From Synechococcus sp. MW101C3 (lineage in GTDB: Bacteria; Cyanobacteriota; Cyanobacteriia; PCC-6307; Cyanobiaceae), in the NCBI RefSeq assembly GCF_002252635.1, contig NZ_NQKX01000014.1:1-35558 (forward strand): DNA of 35,558 nt, in the 5' to 3' direction. Under the pieces are notes generated by a model. That model saw only the letters and a program-made list of their open reading frames with translations. It made no database searches and was not told the origin of the DNA. Made by a program: the position numbers and the translations under genes. Within the stretch, counting starts at the first letter, position 1; every line of letters begins with the position of its first letter. Positions 1 through 10,534 of this stretch are shown here, piece by piece.

Positions 1-30
1 GACAGGTTGAAGAACACCGATCGATCAGCA

Positions 31-59
31 GCCCCCGCAGATTGCGGGGGCTTTTTTTT
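31..59 (+). terminator. Rho-independent terminator of an upstream gene
   Basis: A perfect 9-bp GC-rich stem (positions 31-39 with 43-51) closes a 3-nt loop and is followed by eight T residues (52-59). This is a textbook intrinsic terminator for a plus-strand transcript that begins left of the window. It also separates that unit from the converging permease gene. Confidence 0.9.
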
Positions 60-103
60 GGCAGGAAGCAGGGAGAGGTGGATGGGGTTAGGCGCAGCTC
101 TGC

Positions 104-123
104 GGGGTGGGTGTGGGTGTGGG
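104..123 (+). other. Predicted G-quadruplex motif in intergenic DNA
   Basis: Four G-runs (GGGG, GGG, GGG, GGG) are separated by loops of 1, 3 and 3 nt, which fits the canonical short-loop G-quadruplex pattern. It lies in the 210-bp gap between the plus-strand terminator and the 3' end of the minus-strand permease gene. No gene was recognised in 60-270. Whether it folds, or acts in transcription termination or replication, cannot be judged from sequence. Confidence 0.5.
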
Positions 124-270
124 CAAACAGGGTGCGTGTGATGAAGAACGGCTTAGGGCCAGGGGTGGTGGCTGCCGCCTGTGAGCACACGGCGCACGCA
201 TGAAGGCATCGGCTCAGACTGGCGGGAAGCGCATGAACAGCCTTCCGTGCAGATCCCGGGCAAGAACGTT

Positions 271-1662
271 CTAAAGAAGGCGGAGCTTTCGCTGCCGCAG
301 GCAGAGGCCTACCAGAGCAACAACGCCAGAGAGCAAGACAAACAGAGAGAGGAAAGCCGATTCATTGGCAGCGGCATGCTGGAAGCTTGAAAACGCTAGA
401 TAGACACATGCCACAGCGAAAAGAAGCGGACACAAGGGGAAGAGTGGCGTCTGGAAAGTGTTCACGCTTGGCGCACCGGAGCGGCGGCGCAGGATGATCA
501 GGGACAGTGCAATCAGGGTGAGAAAAGCCCAGAAGAGGGGTGCGGTGTATTCCACGATCGCCGTGAAGCCATCGGGTTGAACGGCGGCGATCGCAATCAA
601 CGCGCTGCTGAAAAGACTCTGAACCAGAAAACTCCGGGTGGGGGTGCTTCGTACCCTCTGCCATCCGCCGAGGAAGCCAAGGGCCTGCCAGTCTTGGCCA
701 AGGGCATGGTTGGCCCGGGCACCCATCACCATCGTTGCGTTGATGCTGGTGAGGGCGGCCGCCCCGATCAGCAGGATCACAGCCAGCTCTGCCCAGCGGC
801 CAAGGGACTGGCCCAGAACATCCACGGCGGCAGCAGAGCTTTGGGCAAGCCCGGAGATCCCCAGCGCGGAAAGCAACGACAGGTTGAACACCAGATAGAT
901 CGCGGTGATCAACACCAGGCTCAGCACCAGCACGTTCGTGACCGCGCGAGGCCCACCTCTCACCTCTGAAGAGATGGTGGCGGCCTCATTCCAACCACCG
1001 AAGGTGAGCAGCACGAACACCAGGGCTGTGCCCAGGCTGGCCGGACGGGGACTGCTCTGAAAGGCCTCGGTGGAGATAGACGCGAGGTGACCATTGCTGG
1101 CAAAACCGGCAATGCTGATGATCAGCAAACCAACCAGGATCACCAGCACCAGTGGTTTCTGGATGCCGGTGGCCACGCGCAGCCCCAGCAGATTCAATGC
1201 CGTGAGCACGAGTACGACAACCAGCGCCCCCATCCCTTCAGATCGGAGGCCCAGGGGCAGCAGACGGCTGATGGCGTCGCTGAACACAAAAGCAAGCAGA
1301 GCAATCGAGCCAGGATTGATCACCGTGGCCTTGGTCCAGGCATACAGGAACGACAACCTGCGGCCATAAGCCAGGGTGAGGAAGTGATACTCACCGCCGA
1401 TGTGGGGGTAAGCGGAACTGAGTTCGGCATAACAAAGGGCGCCGGTGAAGCTCACCACAGCCCCCACAACCCAGGCAGTGATCAACCAGCCGGGATCCTG
1501 GGTGAACTGCGCCACCAGGCTGGGGGTCTTGAAGATCCCGGCTCCGATCACCAGGCCAACGATCAGGCAAACAGCTTCCCATTGGTGGACCACCCGGGCT
1601 GGATTGGTCTGGGCTGATGAGGAGGACGTCATGGACTCTGCCTGCGCGCACAATTGGCTCAT
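271..1662 (-). CDS. APC-superfamily amino acid permease
   Basis: A 463-residue integral membrane protein with about twelve hydrophobic segments, the usual size for APC-type amino acid/polyamine transporters. Near residues 32-45 it has the helix-1 motif GLVIGAGIFKTPS, a form of the GxGIF substrate-binding motif of the family, and around residue 79 the CYAELSSAYPHIGGEY stretch typical of helix 3. It would move an amino acid across the cytoplasmic membrane; the substrate cannot be told. The ATG start overlaps the stop of the upstream methyltransferase by 4 bp (ATGA), so the two are probably one transcript and translationally coupled. A second in-frame ATG at 1632 would remove ten residues. Base composition looks less GC-rich than in the genes further right. 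Confidence 0.88.
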   Translation of the reverse strand: MSQLCAQAESMTSSSSAQTNPARVVHQWEAVCLIVGLVIGAGIFKTPSLVAQFTQDPGWLITAWVVGAVVSFTGALCYAELSSAYPHIGGEYHFLTLAYGRRLSFLYAWTKATVINPGSIALLAFVFSDAISRLLPLGLRSEGMGALVVVLVLTALNLLGLRVATGIQKPLVLVILVGLLIISIAGFASNGHLASISTEAFQSSPRPASLGTALVFVLLTFGGWNEAATISSEVRGGPRAVTNVLVLSLVLITAIYLVFNLSLLSALGISGLAQSSAAAVDVLGQSLGRWAELAVILLIGAAALTSINATMVMGARANHALGQDWQALGFLGGWQRVRSTPTRSFLVQSLFSSALIAIAAVQPDGFTAIVEYTAPLFWAFLTLIALSLIILRRRSGAPSVNTFQTPLFPLCPLLFAVACVYLAFSSFQHAAANESAFLSLFVLLSGVVALVGLCLRQRKLRLL

Positions 1663-2558
1663 GGCCGACTCCGCAGCCCTTGGCTGATTCGGCCACCTGA
1701 CAGCTGCACGTCCACCCCCTGATCGCTCAGGGTTCCGGCAAGGATTCCAGCCCGGACCGTTCCCTTGAACGTGCCGCGGGGTTGGTCACCATTGGCTGAT
1801 CTGGTGCCGTAGGTGAAGCTGATCGCTTCGCCCCGCATCCGTCCGGAGAGAATGCTGAGGCTCTCGACATTGAGCAGCAGGCGGCCGCCCAGCATCTGGA
1901 AGGACTGCTGGATGTCAAGCTCCGCTGCCGGCTTCGCACCCTGAGCGCCCAGCTGCCAACGGCCCTGCACCGAGGCCGGAACCACCCAGAAATAGCCTCT
2001 GCCCCCTTCCAGCTCAATGGTGGCATCAGCCGGCCAGGTGCCCATATCGAAGGAATTGGATACAACGCGGGTGCCCGGACGCATCGCCAGGATGGTGGGC
2101 TTCAGCTTCACGTTGAGTTGTGGCAAGAGGTAAAGCGTGAGCACCGTGGCTTCGCTGAAATCCTCTTTGAAGATGTCTCCCCTGATGAACGTCACCTTGT
2201 CGTTCACTGCGGCCCGAGCGGCATGACGTTTGGCAAGCGCAACCAGATCTGGGTTGTACTCAATGCCAACCGCTTTAATGCCGTAGCGCTGAGCCGCGCC
2301 GATTACAATCTTGCCGTCGCCTGAGCCAAGGTCGTAAAGAATGTCACCGTCCTGGATGTTCGCGATGTCCAACATGGCCTGCATCAGGGCATCCGGCGTT
2401 GGCACCCAGATCACGTCCTTCCCTTCCTGACCCACGCTTGGCTGGTACAGCACATCGCCTGGCGTGGCTTGGGAGCCATCGGCCCATGCAGCGACCGGTG
2501 GCAGCAGCCAGACCAACAACACTGAGGCGACCAAGGCCAGGCCATTGATCCTCACCAT
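1659..2558 (-). CDS. Exported class I SAM-dependent methyltransferase
   Basis: From the chosen ATG the protein has 299 residues and opens with a convincing Sec signal peptide (MVRINGLALVASVLLVWLLP, then an alanine-rich cleavage region near AAWA). The mature part carries SAM-binding motif I (YDLGSGDGKIVIGAA) followed by the acidic end of strand 2 (VGIEYNP), so the fold is a Rossmann-type methyltransferase. After it comes a beta-rich tail of unknown role. Longer starts at 2630 (ATG) or 2633 (GTG) add about 25 basic residues ahead of the signal peptide; I prefer the start that puts the signal sequence first. The gene overlaps the permease start by 4 bp. Export of a SAM-using enzyme is odd because SAM is cytoplasmic; the signal could instead be a membrane anchor. 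Substrate unknown. Confidence 0.78.
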   Translation of the reverse strand: MVRINGLALVASVLLVWLLPPVAAWADGSQATPGDVLYQPSVGQEGKDVIWVPTPDALMQAMLDIANIQDGDILYDLGSGDGKIVIGAAQRYGIKAVGIEYNPDLVALAKRHAARAAVNDKVTFIRGDIFKEDFSEATVLTLYLLPQLNVKLKPTILAMRPGTRVVSNSFDMGTWPADATIELEGGRGYFWVVPASVQGRWQLGAQGAKPAAELDIQQSFQMLGGRLLLNVESLSILSGRMRGEAISFTYGTRSANGDQPRGTFKGTVRAGILAGTLSDQGVDVQLSGGRISQGLRSRP

Positions 2559-2633
2559 CGAACGGCTTGTTCTTCGAGCCGACCTGAATAGCTCGACTGG
2601 ATGACCGCCGCAGTGGGACAAAGGGGGCATCAC

Positions 2634-3083
2634 CTCAATGGATCATCTCGCCACCATCTTGGTGGCCTTCTCTTCAGGGTTGATGTGTTGCACAGCACTC
2701 GAGATGTCCATTTTGATCCAACGGAGAATCCACTCTCTTGCGTGCAATAGCGGAGTGGAATGCCCAAGAATGGACCGAAAGCTTCCCCTTTCGCCTGCGA
2801 CCTTCTCCATCCAAATGACGGAGCATTCACGGCCTTGGCGCTGAGAACAATGACCCTTCACCGATCTTGAGTGCATGCAGGTTGAAGGGCATCGATCCAA
2901 CCGCCAGCGGCCCCGCAGGCCGCGGGAACGGTGTGGCGCAGACCTCATGCGCGGGCCATCGGGGCGGGGATGAGAAGCGAGGGGAGCAGCACCACGCAAG
3001 CGACGCCGGCCTGAGACAGCAGAGAGGTGATAGCTGAGTCGCAGCAGCTCGAATCAGTAGGCTCCAGCCAGTGCAATGGCGCC
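2634..3083. other. Gene-poor gap between methyltransferase and aroC
   Basis: About 450 bp without a gene I can support. The left half looks more AT-rich than the flanking genes. A small inverted repeat (GCCACC / GGTGGC, 2650-2667) is present but lacks a T-run. Open frames across it (for example minus-strand 2643-2999) have arginine/cysteine-rich, low-credibility translations. The promoters of aroC and the methyltransferase must both lie here, but no clear -35/-10 pair was seen. Confidence 0.5.
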
Positions 3084-4172
3084 ATGGGCAGCAGCTTCGG
3101 CCAGCTCTTTCGTATCAGCACCTTCGGCGAATCGCACGGCGGCGGCGTGGGGGTGATCGTGGATGGCTGCCCGCCGCGGCTGCCGCTGGATCTGGCAGCG
3201 ATTCAGGCCGAGCTAGACCGGCGCAGGCCTGGGCAGAGCCGCATCACCACCCCCCGCAAGGAAGCCGATCAGGTGGAGGTGCTCAGCGGGCTGCTCGATG
3301 GGGTCACCCTCGGCACCCCGATCGCCATGGTGGTGCGCAATCAGGACCAGCGTCCCGGCGACTACAAGGACATGGAGGTGGCCTTTCGCCCCTCCCACGC
3401 TGATGCCACATACCAGGCCAAGTACGGGATCCAGGCCCGCAGCGGCGGTGGCCGCGCCTCGGCGCGGGAAACGATCGGCCGGGTGGCCGCCGGTGCGATC
3501 GCCAAGCAGTTGCTGGCCCGCGCCCACGGCACCGAGGTGATGGCCTGGGTGCGGCGCATCCACACGATCGAGGCGCAGATCGATCCAGCGCTGGTCACCC
3601 TGGCGGCTGTGGAGGCCAACATCGTGCGCTGCCCCGACCCTGAAACGGCGGAGCGAATGATCGAACGGATCGAGACGATCGGCCGCGAGGGCGATTCCTG
3701 CGGTGGGGTGATCGAGTGCGTGGTGCGGCGGCCGCCGCCAGGGCTGGGCATGCCGGTGTTCGACAAGCTGGAGGCGGATCTGGCCAAGGCGGTGATGTCA
3801 CTGCCAGCCACCAAGGGCTTTGAGATCGGCTCCGGCTTCGCCGGAACCCTGCTGCGAGGCAGTGAGCACAACGATGCCTTCCTGCCCACCGCGGATGGCA
3901 GCCTGCACACCGCCACCAACAATTCCGGTGGCATCCAGGGCGGCATCAGCAACGGCGAGGAGATCTGCCTGCGGGTGGGCTTCAAGCCCACCGCCACGAT
4001 CCGCAAGGCCCAGCAGACGGTCACGCTGGCCGGGGAGGCCATCACGCTCGAAGCCAAAGGACGCCACGATCCCTGCGTCCTGCCGCGCGCGGTGCCGATG
4101 GTGGAAGCAATGGTGGCCCTGGTGCTGGCCGATCACCTGCTGCGTCAACAGGGGCAATGCAGTCTCTGGTGA
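3084..4172 (+). CDS. aroC: Chorismate synthase
   Basis: Last enzyme of the shikimate pathway: removes phosphate from 5-enolpyruvylshikimate-3-phosphate to give chorismate, using reduced FMN. The 362-residue protein starts [20 protein letters not shown], the expected N-terminus of the family, and contains [33 protein letters not shown] and a C-terminal [13 protein letters not shown] stretch, all signature regions. A longer in-frame start at 3027 would add 19 non-homologous residues, so the ATG at 3084 is chosen. It stands alone on the plus strand; the next gene converges on it. Length and motifs look intact. Confidence 0.97.
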   Translation: MGSSFGQLFRISTFGESHGGGVGVIVDGCPPRLPLDLAAIQAELDRRRPGQSRITTPRKEADQVEVLSGLLDGVTLGTPIAMVVRNQDQRPGDYKDMEVAFRPSHADATYQAKYGIQARSGGGRASARETIGRVAAGAIAKQLLARAHGTEVMAWVRRIHTIEAQIDPALVTLAAVEANIVRCPDPETAERMIERIETIGREGDSCGGVIECVVRRPPPGLGMPVFDKLEADLAKAVMSLPATKGFEIGSGFAGTLLRGSEHNDAFLPTADGSLHTATNNSGGIQGGISNGEEICLRVGFKPTATIRKAQQTVTLAGEAITLEAKGRHDPCVLPRAVPMVEAMVALVLADHLLRQQGQCSLW

Positions 4173-4188
4173 TCACGCTGATGCCGGG

Positions 4189-4215
4189 GCGGGCGGCAGG
4201 AGGGCGGCCGCCCGC
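4189..4215 (+). terminator. Possible terminator hairpin after aroC
   Basis: A perfect 9-bp all-GC inverted repeat (4189-4197 with 4207-4215) with a 9-nt loop begins 17 bp after the aroC stop, in the 118-bp gap between converging aroC and the aldolase gene. There is no U-run on either side, so it could stop transcription only weakly or act as an RNA 3'-end stabiliser. Confidence 0.35.
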
Positions 4216-4290
4216 TGGGAAGCAGGCAGGCTCCCGCAGCTCGTGGTGGGCACAGCTTTCCGCTGAGGCTGCCACGCACACAAGGTTGGC

Positions 4291-5044
4291 TCAGGCCTGA
4301 GAGAAGGGCAGCCATGTCCCGGTGTTTGCAGGACTGTCCGGATCATCTGCGTTCTTGGCTGAGGCGGCTGCTGAAGCCAGCTTGTGGGCCTGCAGCACCA
4401 GCGCCAGCTGAGGGTCCAGGGCAGCCTCGGGGCCGGCAGTGAAGAGGGCGGAGCCCAGGGTGACCGCCTGCACCCCTGCCGCCAACCAGACGGGCACATC
4501 GGCGGGGCGCAGACCGCCGGCGGCGATGCAGAAGGGCAGCGGCGCCAGGGGACCGGCCAGCAGGCGCCAGTAGCCCGGGCCGAGCGCCGCCGCCGGAAAC
4601 AACTTGACCAGGCCGCAGCCCAGGCGCCGGGCAAGGTTCACCTCCGTGGGGGACATCACCCCTGGCACGAGCAGCAGATCGAGCCGTGCCGCCTCGGCCA
4701 GCAGCTCGGGGCACAGCAGCGGCGACATCGCATAGGACAGACCGGCCGCACGCACATCGGCGAGGGCAGCGGCCGTGGTGATCGATGCTGCTCCCAATAA
4801 CAGGCCGGGAAACTGGCCTTGCAATGCCTGGCACTGCTCCACCCAGCCGGACTGGGGCGACCAGGCCACCTCCACATGCCGTACACCCGCTGAGGCCAGC
4901 TGCTCCACTTGCCAGTGGAGTACGGCGGCCTCAGCACAGCGCACCACGGTGAGCAGGGGCTGGTCCCGCAAGGAAGAGATCAGCCCGCCAGGGGCGGGCC
5001 CCCAATCCGCAGCCCCAGGCAGGAGCTGCAGGGCACCGGCAGGC

Positions 5045-5070
<26 letters not shown>
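4291..5070 (-). CDS. eda: KDPG/KHG aldolase-family protein (Eda-like)
   Basis: A 259-residue TIM-barrel protein of the 2-keto-3-deoxy-6-phosphogluconate aldolase family. The Schiff-base lysine is in [13 protein letters not shown] (Lys156), and a catalytic-type glutamate lies in VRHVEVAW (Glu67). The barrel phosphate-binding end ([14 protein letters not shown]) is also present. Family enzymes split KDPG to pyruvate and glyceraldehyde-3-phosphate (Entner-Doudoroff) or KHG in proline breakdown. The position matching the E. coli active-site arginine appears to be Ser71 here, so the substrate may differ. About 35 extra residues at the N-terminus and 40 at the C-terminus exceed the usual 210. The ATG start lies inside the end of ftsH (26-bp overlap), implying co-transcription with it. 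Confidence 0.82.
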
Positions 5071-6889
<1,819 letters not shown>

Positions 6890-6944
6890 CCTGTGTGCTC
6901 CTGATGAGATGGAAGTAACGGAATGTTAATGGGGCGGCAGGCCG

Positions 6945-8132
6945 TCAGACGGCGCGCAGTACCTCCACCACGCTACGGAAGGCAAACCATTCCGGGATCT
7001 CCTCGCCGCTGCGCAGCATCTGACGGAACTGGGTGCCGCTGAGTTTCTTCACATGCAGCCCGCGGGCCTCGGCGTGCTCGGCGGTCACGTAGCCCTCCTC
7101 CTCGGTGTACACGAGGTTGAGCGACGGCACCGTTTCCATGCCCAGCTCGGTGGCCTGGTCGCGGGCGAAATCCTGCGCCTGGTAGGGGCCGTAGAAGTCG
7201 TCGCCGGTGAGGGACGATTTGCAGCCGGCCATGTCGCGACCGATGATGAAGTGGCTGCAGCCGTAGTTCTTGCGGATGATCATGTGCTGCAGGGCCTCAC
7301 GCGGGCCGGCCATGTGCATGGCGTAGGGCAGATAGGCCCAGCGGATGCGGGGGTTGTCCACCTCGGCGGCCAGCCGCTCATACGACTGAAAGCGCACCTC
7401 ACCGGCGATGTCGTCTTCCTGGGTGGGGCCGCACGTGGGATGCACCAGCACCACGGCATTGGCGCTCACGTTGGCGGCGTGCAAGGCACGGGTGAACAGC
7501 TCATAGTGGGCCCGGTGGATCGGGTTTCGGCACTGGAAGGCCACCACGTCTTCGCTGGCGGGCAACTGGCTGCGCACTTCGGCCGGCGTCTGGCAGGGAA
7601 AGACCCGGCGGGGCAGCTCCAGGCCCTGCAGCATGCCGCCGAGGTAGAAGCGCCCGCGCTCGCCGCAGATCATGCGCACCGCCGGGTGCTCGATCGAAGT
7701 GGTGCCGTAGCAACCGGCCGCCTCACGCACCTTGTCGGGCTCCCAGCGGCTCTCGACCGTGAGCACCGCCAGGTCCTGACCGCGGTAGGTGAGCAGCAGG
7801 CGATCGCCCGGGGCGATGGTGTCATCGTCGGTGTCCATCACCACCGGCAGGCCGAACAGCAGGCCCGAGGTGGTGCGGTGCCCGCTCACCACAGCGTGGT
7901 AATCCTCTTCGTGCATAAAGCCGCGAAGTGGCGAGAAGCCGCCCACCATCAGCAGTTCCACGTCGCAGGCGTTGCGATCGGAGCACTCCAGCACCCGATC
8001 CACACCGGCCTTCACCGCCGCCACCTGCTCGGGCGGCACGCGCAGATCAACGAGCGTGCCGCCGTGGGGCGCGATCCCATGAACCATGGGTTGGCCGTCA
8101 GCGGAAGTGGTTGAGGTCACGGGCAGCGACAT
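6945..8132 (-). CDS. sat: ATP sulfurylase (sulfate adenylyltransferase)
   Basis: First step of sulfate assimilation: ATP plus sulfate gives APS and pyrophosphate. The 395-residue protein is of the single-domain bacterial type without an APS-kinase extension. It carries the nucleotide-binding signature QCRNPIHRAH (200-209) and GRDMAGCKS (298-306), with a family PUA-like N-terminal half (GGFSPLRGFM). The chosen ATG gives a short non-conserved leader of about fifteen residues; a second ATG lies at codon 16. It lies downstream of psbO but is separated from it by a strong terminator, and upstream of ftsH with a 55-bp gap. Confidence 0.96.
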   Translation of the reverse strand: MSLPVTSTTSADGQPMVHGIAPHGGTLVDLRVPPEQVAAVKAGVDRVLECSDRNACDVELLMVGGFSPLRGFMHEEDYHAVVSGHRTTSGLLFGLPVVMDTDDDTIAPGDRLLLTYRGQDLAVLTVESRWEPDKVREAAGCYGTTSIEHPAVRMICGERGRFYLGGMLQGLELPRRVFPCQTPAEVRSQLPASEDVVAFQCRNPIHRAHYELFTRALHAANVSANAVVLVHPTCGPTQEDDIAGEVRFQSYERLAAEVDNPRIRWAYLPYAMHMAGPREALQHMIIRKNYGCSHFIIGRDMAGCKSSLTGDDFYGPYQAQDFARDQATELGMETVPSLNLVYTEEEGYVTAEHAEARGLHVKKLSGTQFRQMLRSGEEIPEWFAFRSVVEVLRAV

Positions 8133-8247
8133 CAGGGAATGGAGAGATTCTTTCAGAGCACCCTTGCCTGGGTGGTGAACAGGGGAGCCCGGCCCGATGG
8201 GCTCAGCGGTGGGGCGCCCGGAACGCCCGCGCCGATGGGAAGGGACG

Positions 8248-8282
8248 AAAAAGCCCTTCCGGAGCTGTCTCCGGAAGGGCTT
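8248..8282 (-). terminator. Intrinsic terminator of psbO
   Basis: A perfect 13-bp inverted repeat (8251-8263 with 8270-8282) closes a 6-nt loop, and read on the minus strand it ends in a run of T (8248-8252). It starts 28 bp after the psbO stop codon and should isolate the very highly expressed psbO from sat. Confidence 0.93.
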
Positions 8283-8310
8283 GGCGAAATGCGGAAAGCC
8301 CGGGCCTGGC

Positions 8311-9129
8311 TCAGGCCTCTTCGAGGCGCCCGAACAGCTGGCCGGTGACCTTCACGTCGACAGCCTGCTTGCCGCCCATGTCGGTGTCGGAGGGCTGGAT
8401 CGCCGTGAACACCCCGGCGAATTCTCCGGTGGCGCTGTCGACCTTGGTGATCGAGAGGCTCATGGAGCCGCGACCATCGATGTACTGCTTGGTGTTCTCC
8501 TTGGCCAGGGCTTCGTCGTCACCGGCCGGCACCAGACCCATAGCGCTGCTGTAGCCGGTGGTGAGTCCACGGCCCTTGGGATCCAGGAAGTTGCTGGTGC
8601 GGTAGCTGGGGGTGCGGTAGGTGCCTTCGAAATCGGTGCTGGTGCTGATCGCGGCTCCGTTGGAGGTGGCCAGCAGCTCCTTGCTGGAGAAGGTGAAGGG
8701 CACTTCCTCACCACCGGGCATCAGCACGGTGATCGGCTGGAAGTCGATGCCGCCGAGCTCCTTGAAGGTGAGGGAGTCACCGGCGACGGTGAGGTCGCCA
8801 TACACCTGATCCAGGCTGGAGGTGTAGCGGGTGAGGATCTTGCCGGCCACGAACTGGGCTTCCTGCCGCTTGTTGGCGGGTTCACCCTTGACGAACACCT
8901 CGCTGGGGTGGAGGCAGATGTCGCGAAGCTGATAGCGGGCGCCGGAATCGAGGGGAATCGTGCCGCGCGCAGAATCGGGAAGGGTGGGGCAGTCGTTGGC
9001 CTTGCCGGTGTTGACGATGTCTTCGTAAGTGACGTTGGAGCGATCAACAGCTTTGGCACCGCCGCCGCAGGCGGTGACCATGGTGAGGCAGAGCGCCAGC
9101 ACGAGTGCGAGCAGGGGTCGGAAACGCAT
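8311..9129 (-). CDS. psbO: Photosystem II manganese-stabilising protein PsbO
   Basis: Extrinsic 33-kDa subunit of the oxygen-evolving complex, on the lumenal face of photosystem II, where it stabilises the Mn4CaO5 cluster. The 272-residue precursor has a signal peptide and then the PsbO sequence: TYEDIVNTGKANDCPTL, the paired cysteines in NDCPTL and RDICLHP, FKELGGIDFQPITVLMPGG, and GFVF-like GRGLTTGY and EFAGVFTAIQPSDTDMG regions. The signal peptide ends in MVTAC (Cys21), which fits a lipobox, so the mature protein may be lipid-anchored. Own terminator downstream; promoter expected in 9130-9241. Confidence 0.97.
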   Translation of the reverse strand: MRFRPLLALVLALCLTMVTACGGGAKAVDRSNVTYEDIVNTGKANDCPTLPDSARGTIPLDSGARYQLRDICLHPSEVFVKGEPANKRQEAQFVAGKILTRYTSSLDQVYGDLTVAGDSLTFKELGGIDFQPITVLMPGGEEVPFTFSSKELLATSNGAAISTSTDFEGTYRTPSYRTSNFLDPKGRGLTTGYSSAMGLVPAGDDEALAKENTKQYIDGRGSMSLSITKVDSATGEFAGVFTAIQPSDTDMGGKQAVDVKVTGQLFGRLEEA

Positions 9130-9241
9130 GGGGAGAAGCCGCGCGGGCAGGGTGAAACCTTGTTAAGGCGTGCGTCGCGGCGATCCTACAGAGGAGAAAC
9201 CCGGGCTCCTGCAGCGCAGTTGCGCCTCTCAACAACATGAC

Positions 9242-10534
9242 TCACAGCAGCCTGGCCGGTGCCGGTGGGGCAGGCTCGGAGGCCGGCGGGAGCAAGGCGC
9301 CGAGGGCATCCAGCAGCTGGTGGGCCACGGCCAGTTTTCCCATCGAAGCCAGCGGCCGCTCCTCGGCGCCCGGCCCCAGCAGCCAGCCCTGGTTGGTGGC
9401 GGCGGCGAATCCGGCACCGGGCTGATCAATCGGATTGGCGAACAGCAGATCACAGCCCTTGCGCCGGAACTTGGCCCGGGCCTGGGGCAGCACATCGCCG
9501 GAATGGGCCGCGAAACCGAGGATCCGCTGGCCGGACCGGCGCTGGCTCACCAGTTGCTGCAGCAGGTCGGGCACCTCCTGCCAGCCCGCCTGCAGGGACA
9601 GCGCCAGCTCCTCCTTGCCCAGCTTGGTGGGCAGGGGCGCTGCCCTGCGGTGGTCGGCCACCGCCGCCGCCATGGCGATCGCATCGGCTTCGGGCTGGAG
9701 GGCGAGCAGCCGCTGCTGCAGCTCAGCGGCGGTGACCACCGGGTGAAGCTGCAGCCCCTCCAGCCAGGCGGCCTCCACGCTGAGCGGACCATGCACCAGA
9801 TCCACCTGCGCCCCCCGCAGGCGGGCAGCCTGTGCCAGCAGCACCCCCATCCGCCCCGTGCTGGGGTTGGTGAGGCAGCGGGCCGGATCGAGGAATTCGC
9901 GGGTGGGACCGGCGCTCACCAACAGCCGACGGCCGCGCCAGTCACGGCTGGCGCCATGCAGGCGCAGGGATTCGAGCGCCAGTTCCAGCAGGGCCGGTTC
10001 GGCCATCCGTCCATCGCCCTGCCGGTCGCAGGCGAGCAACCCGGGCTCAGGGCCCAGCGGCAGCACCCCGGCAAAGCTCTGGAGGTCGTGCCAGTTGCGG
10101 CGCACCCCAGGGCTACTCCACATGGCGGTGTTCATGGCGGCGGCGGCGAGCACCGGCGCCTCGGCGGCCAGCAAGGTGCTCGCCAGCAGGGTGTCACCGA
10201 GGCCATGCACCCACCGGGCCAGGCTGCTGGCACTCAACGGTGCCACCACCACCAGATCGGCCCATTCGGCCAGTTCGATGTGCAGCGGCCGCGCCGCCTG
10301 GTGGCTCCATTGGTCGGCCTCCAGCAGGCAACTGCGGCGGCTGAGGCTGGCCAGCGCCACCGGGCTCACCAGCCGGGTGGCACTGGGGGTGAGCACGCAG
10401 CGCGTCTCGGCGCCCCGCTTGGCGAGGGCACTCACCAGGCCCGGCAGCTTGACGGCGGCGATGCTGCCACTGATGCCCACCAGGATCCGGCACCCCGCCA
10501 GGGGATCAGGACGACTGTCGCCCTCATTCCTCAT
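9242..10534 (-). CDS. coaBC: Bifunctional CoaBC (PPC decarboxylase / PPC synthetase)
   Basis: Coenzyme A biosynthesis: couples 4'-phosphopantothenate to cysteine and decarboxylates the product. The 430-residue protein has an N-terminal flavoprotein CoaC domain (VGISGSIAAVK; catalytic-type histidine in HIELAEWADLVVVAP; AAAMNTAMW; GDGRMAEP) and a C-terminal CoaB domain (LLVSAGPTREFLDPARCLTN, STGRMG, MAAAVADHRR, KLGK, ILGFAAHSGD). The CoaB motif reads GRMG where GKMG is commoner, and the CoaC motif starts AAAMN rather than PAMN; both are mild changes. The start overlaps the stop of the upstream DUF2555 gene by 11 bp, so the two are co-transcribed. Confidence 0.93.
   Translation of the reverse strand: MRNEGDSRPDPLAGCRILVGISGSIAAVKLPGLVSALAKRGAETRCVLTPSATRLVSPVALASLSRRSCLLEADQWSHQAARPLHIELAEWADLVVVAPLSASSLARWVHGLGDTLLASTLLAAEAPVLAAAAMNTAMWSSPGVRRNWHDLQSFAGVLPLGPEPGLLACDRQGDGRMAEPALLELALESLRLHGASRDWRGRRLLVSAGPTREFLDPARCLTNPSTGRMGVLLAQAARLRGAQVDLVHGPLSVEAAWLEGLQLHPVVTAAELQQRLLALQPEADAIAMAAAVADHRRAAPLPTKLGKEELALSLQAGWQEVPDLLQQLVSQRRSGQRILGFAAHSGDVLPQARAKFRRKGCDLLFANPIDQPGAGFAAATNQGWLLGPGAEERPLASMGKLAVAHQLLDALGALLPPASEPAPPAPARLL

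Noticed and set aside
7053-8114. 353-codon plus-strand open frame opposite sat
   Set aside because: Shadow of the ATP sulfurylase gene; His/Gly/Val-rich and without motifs.
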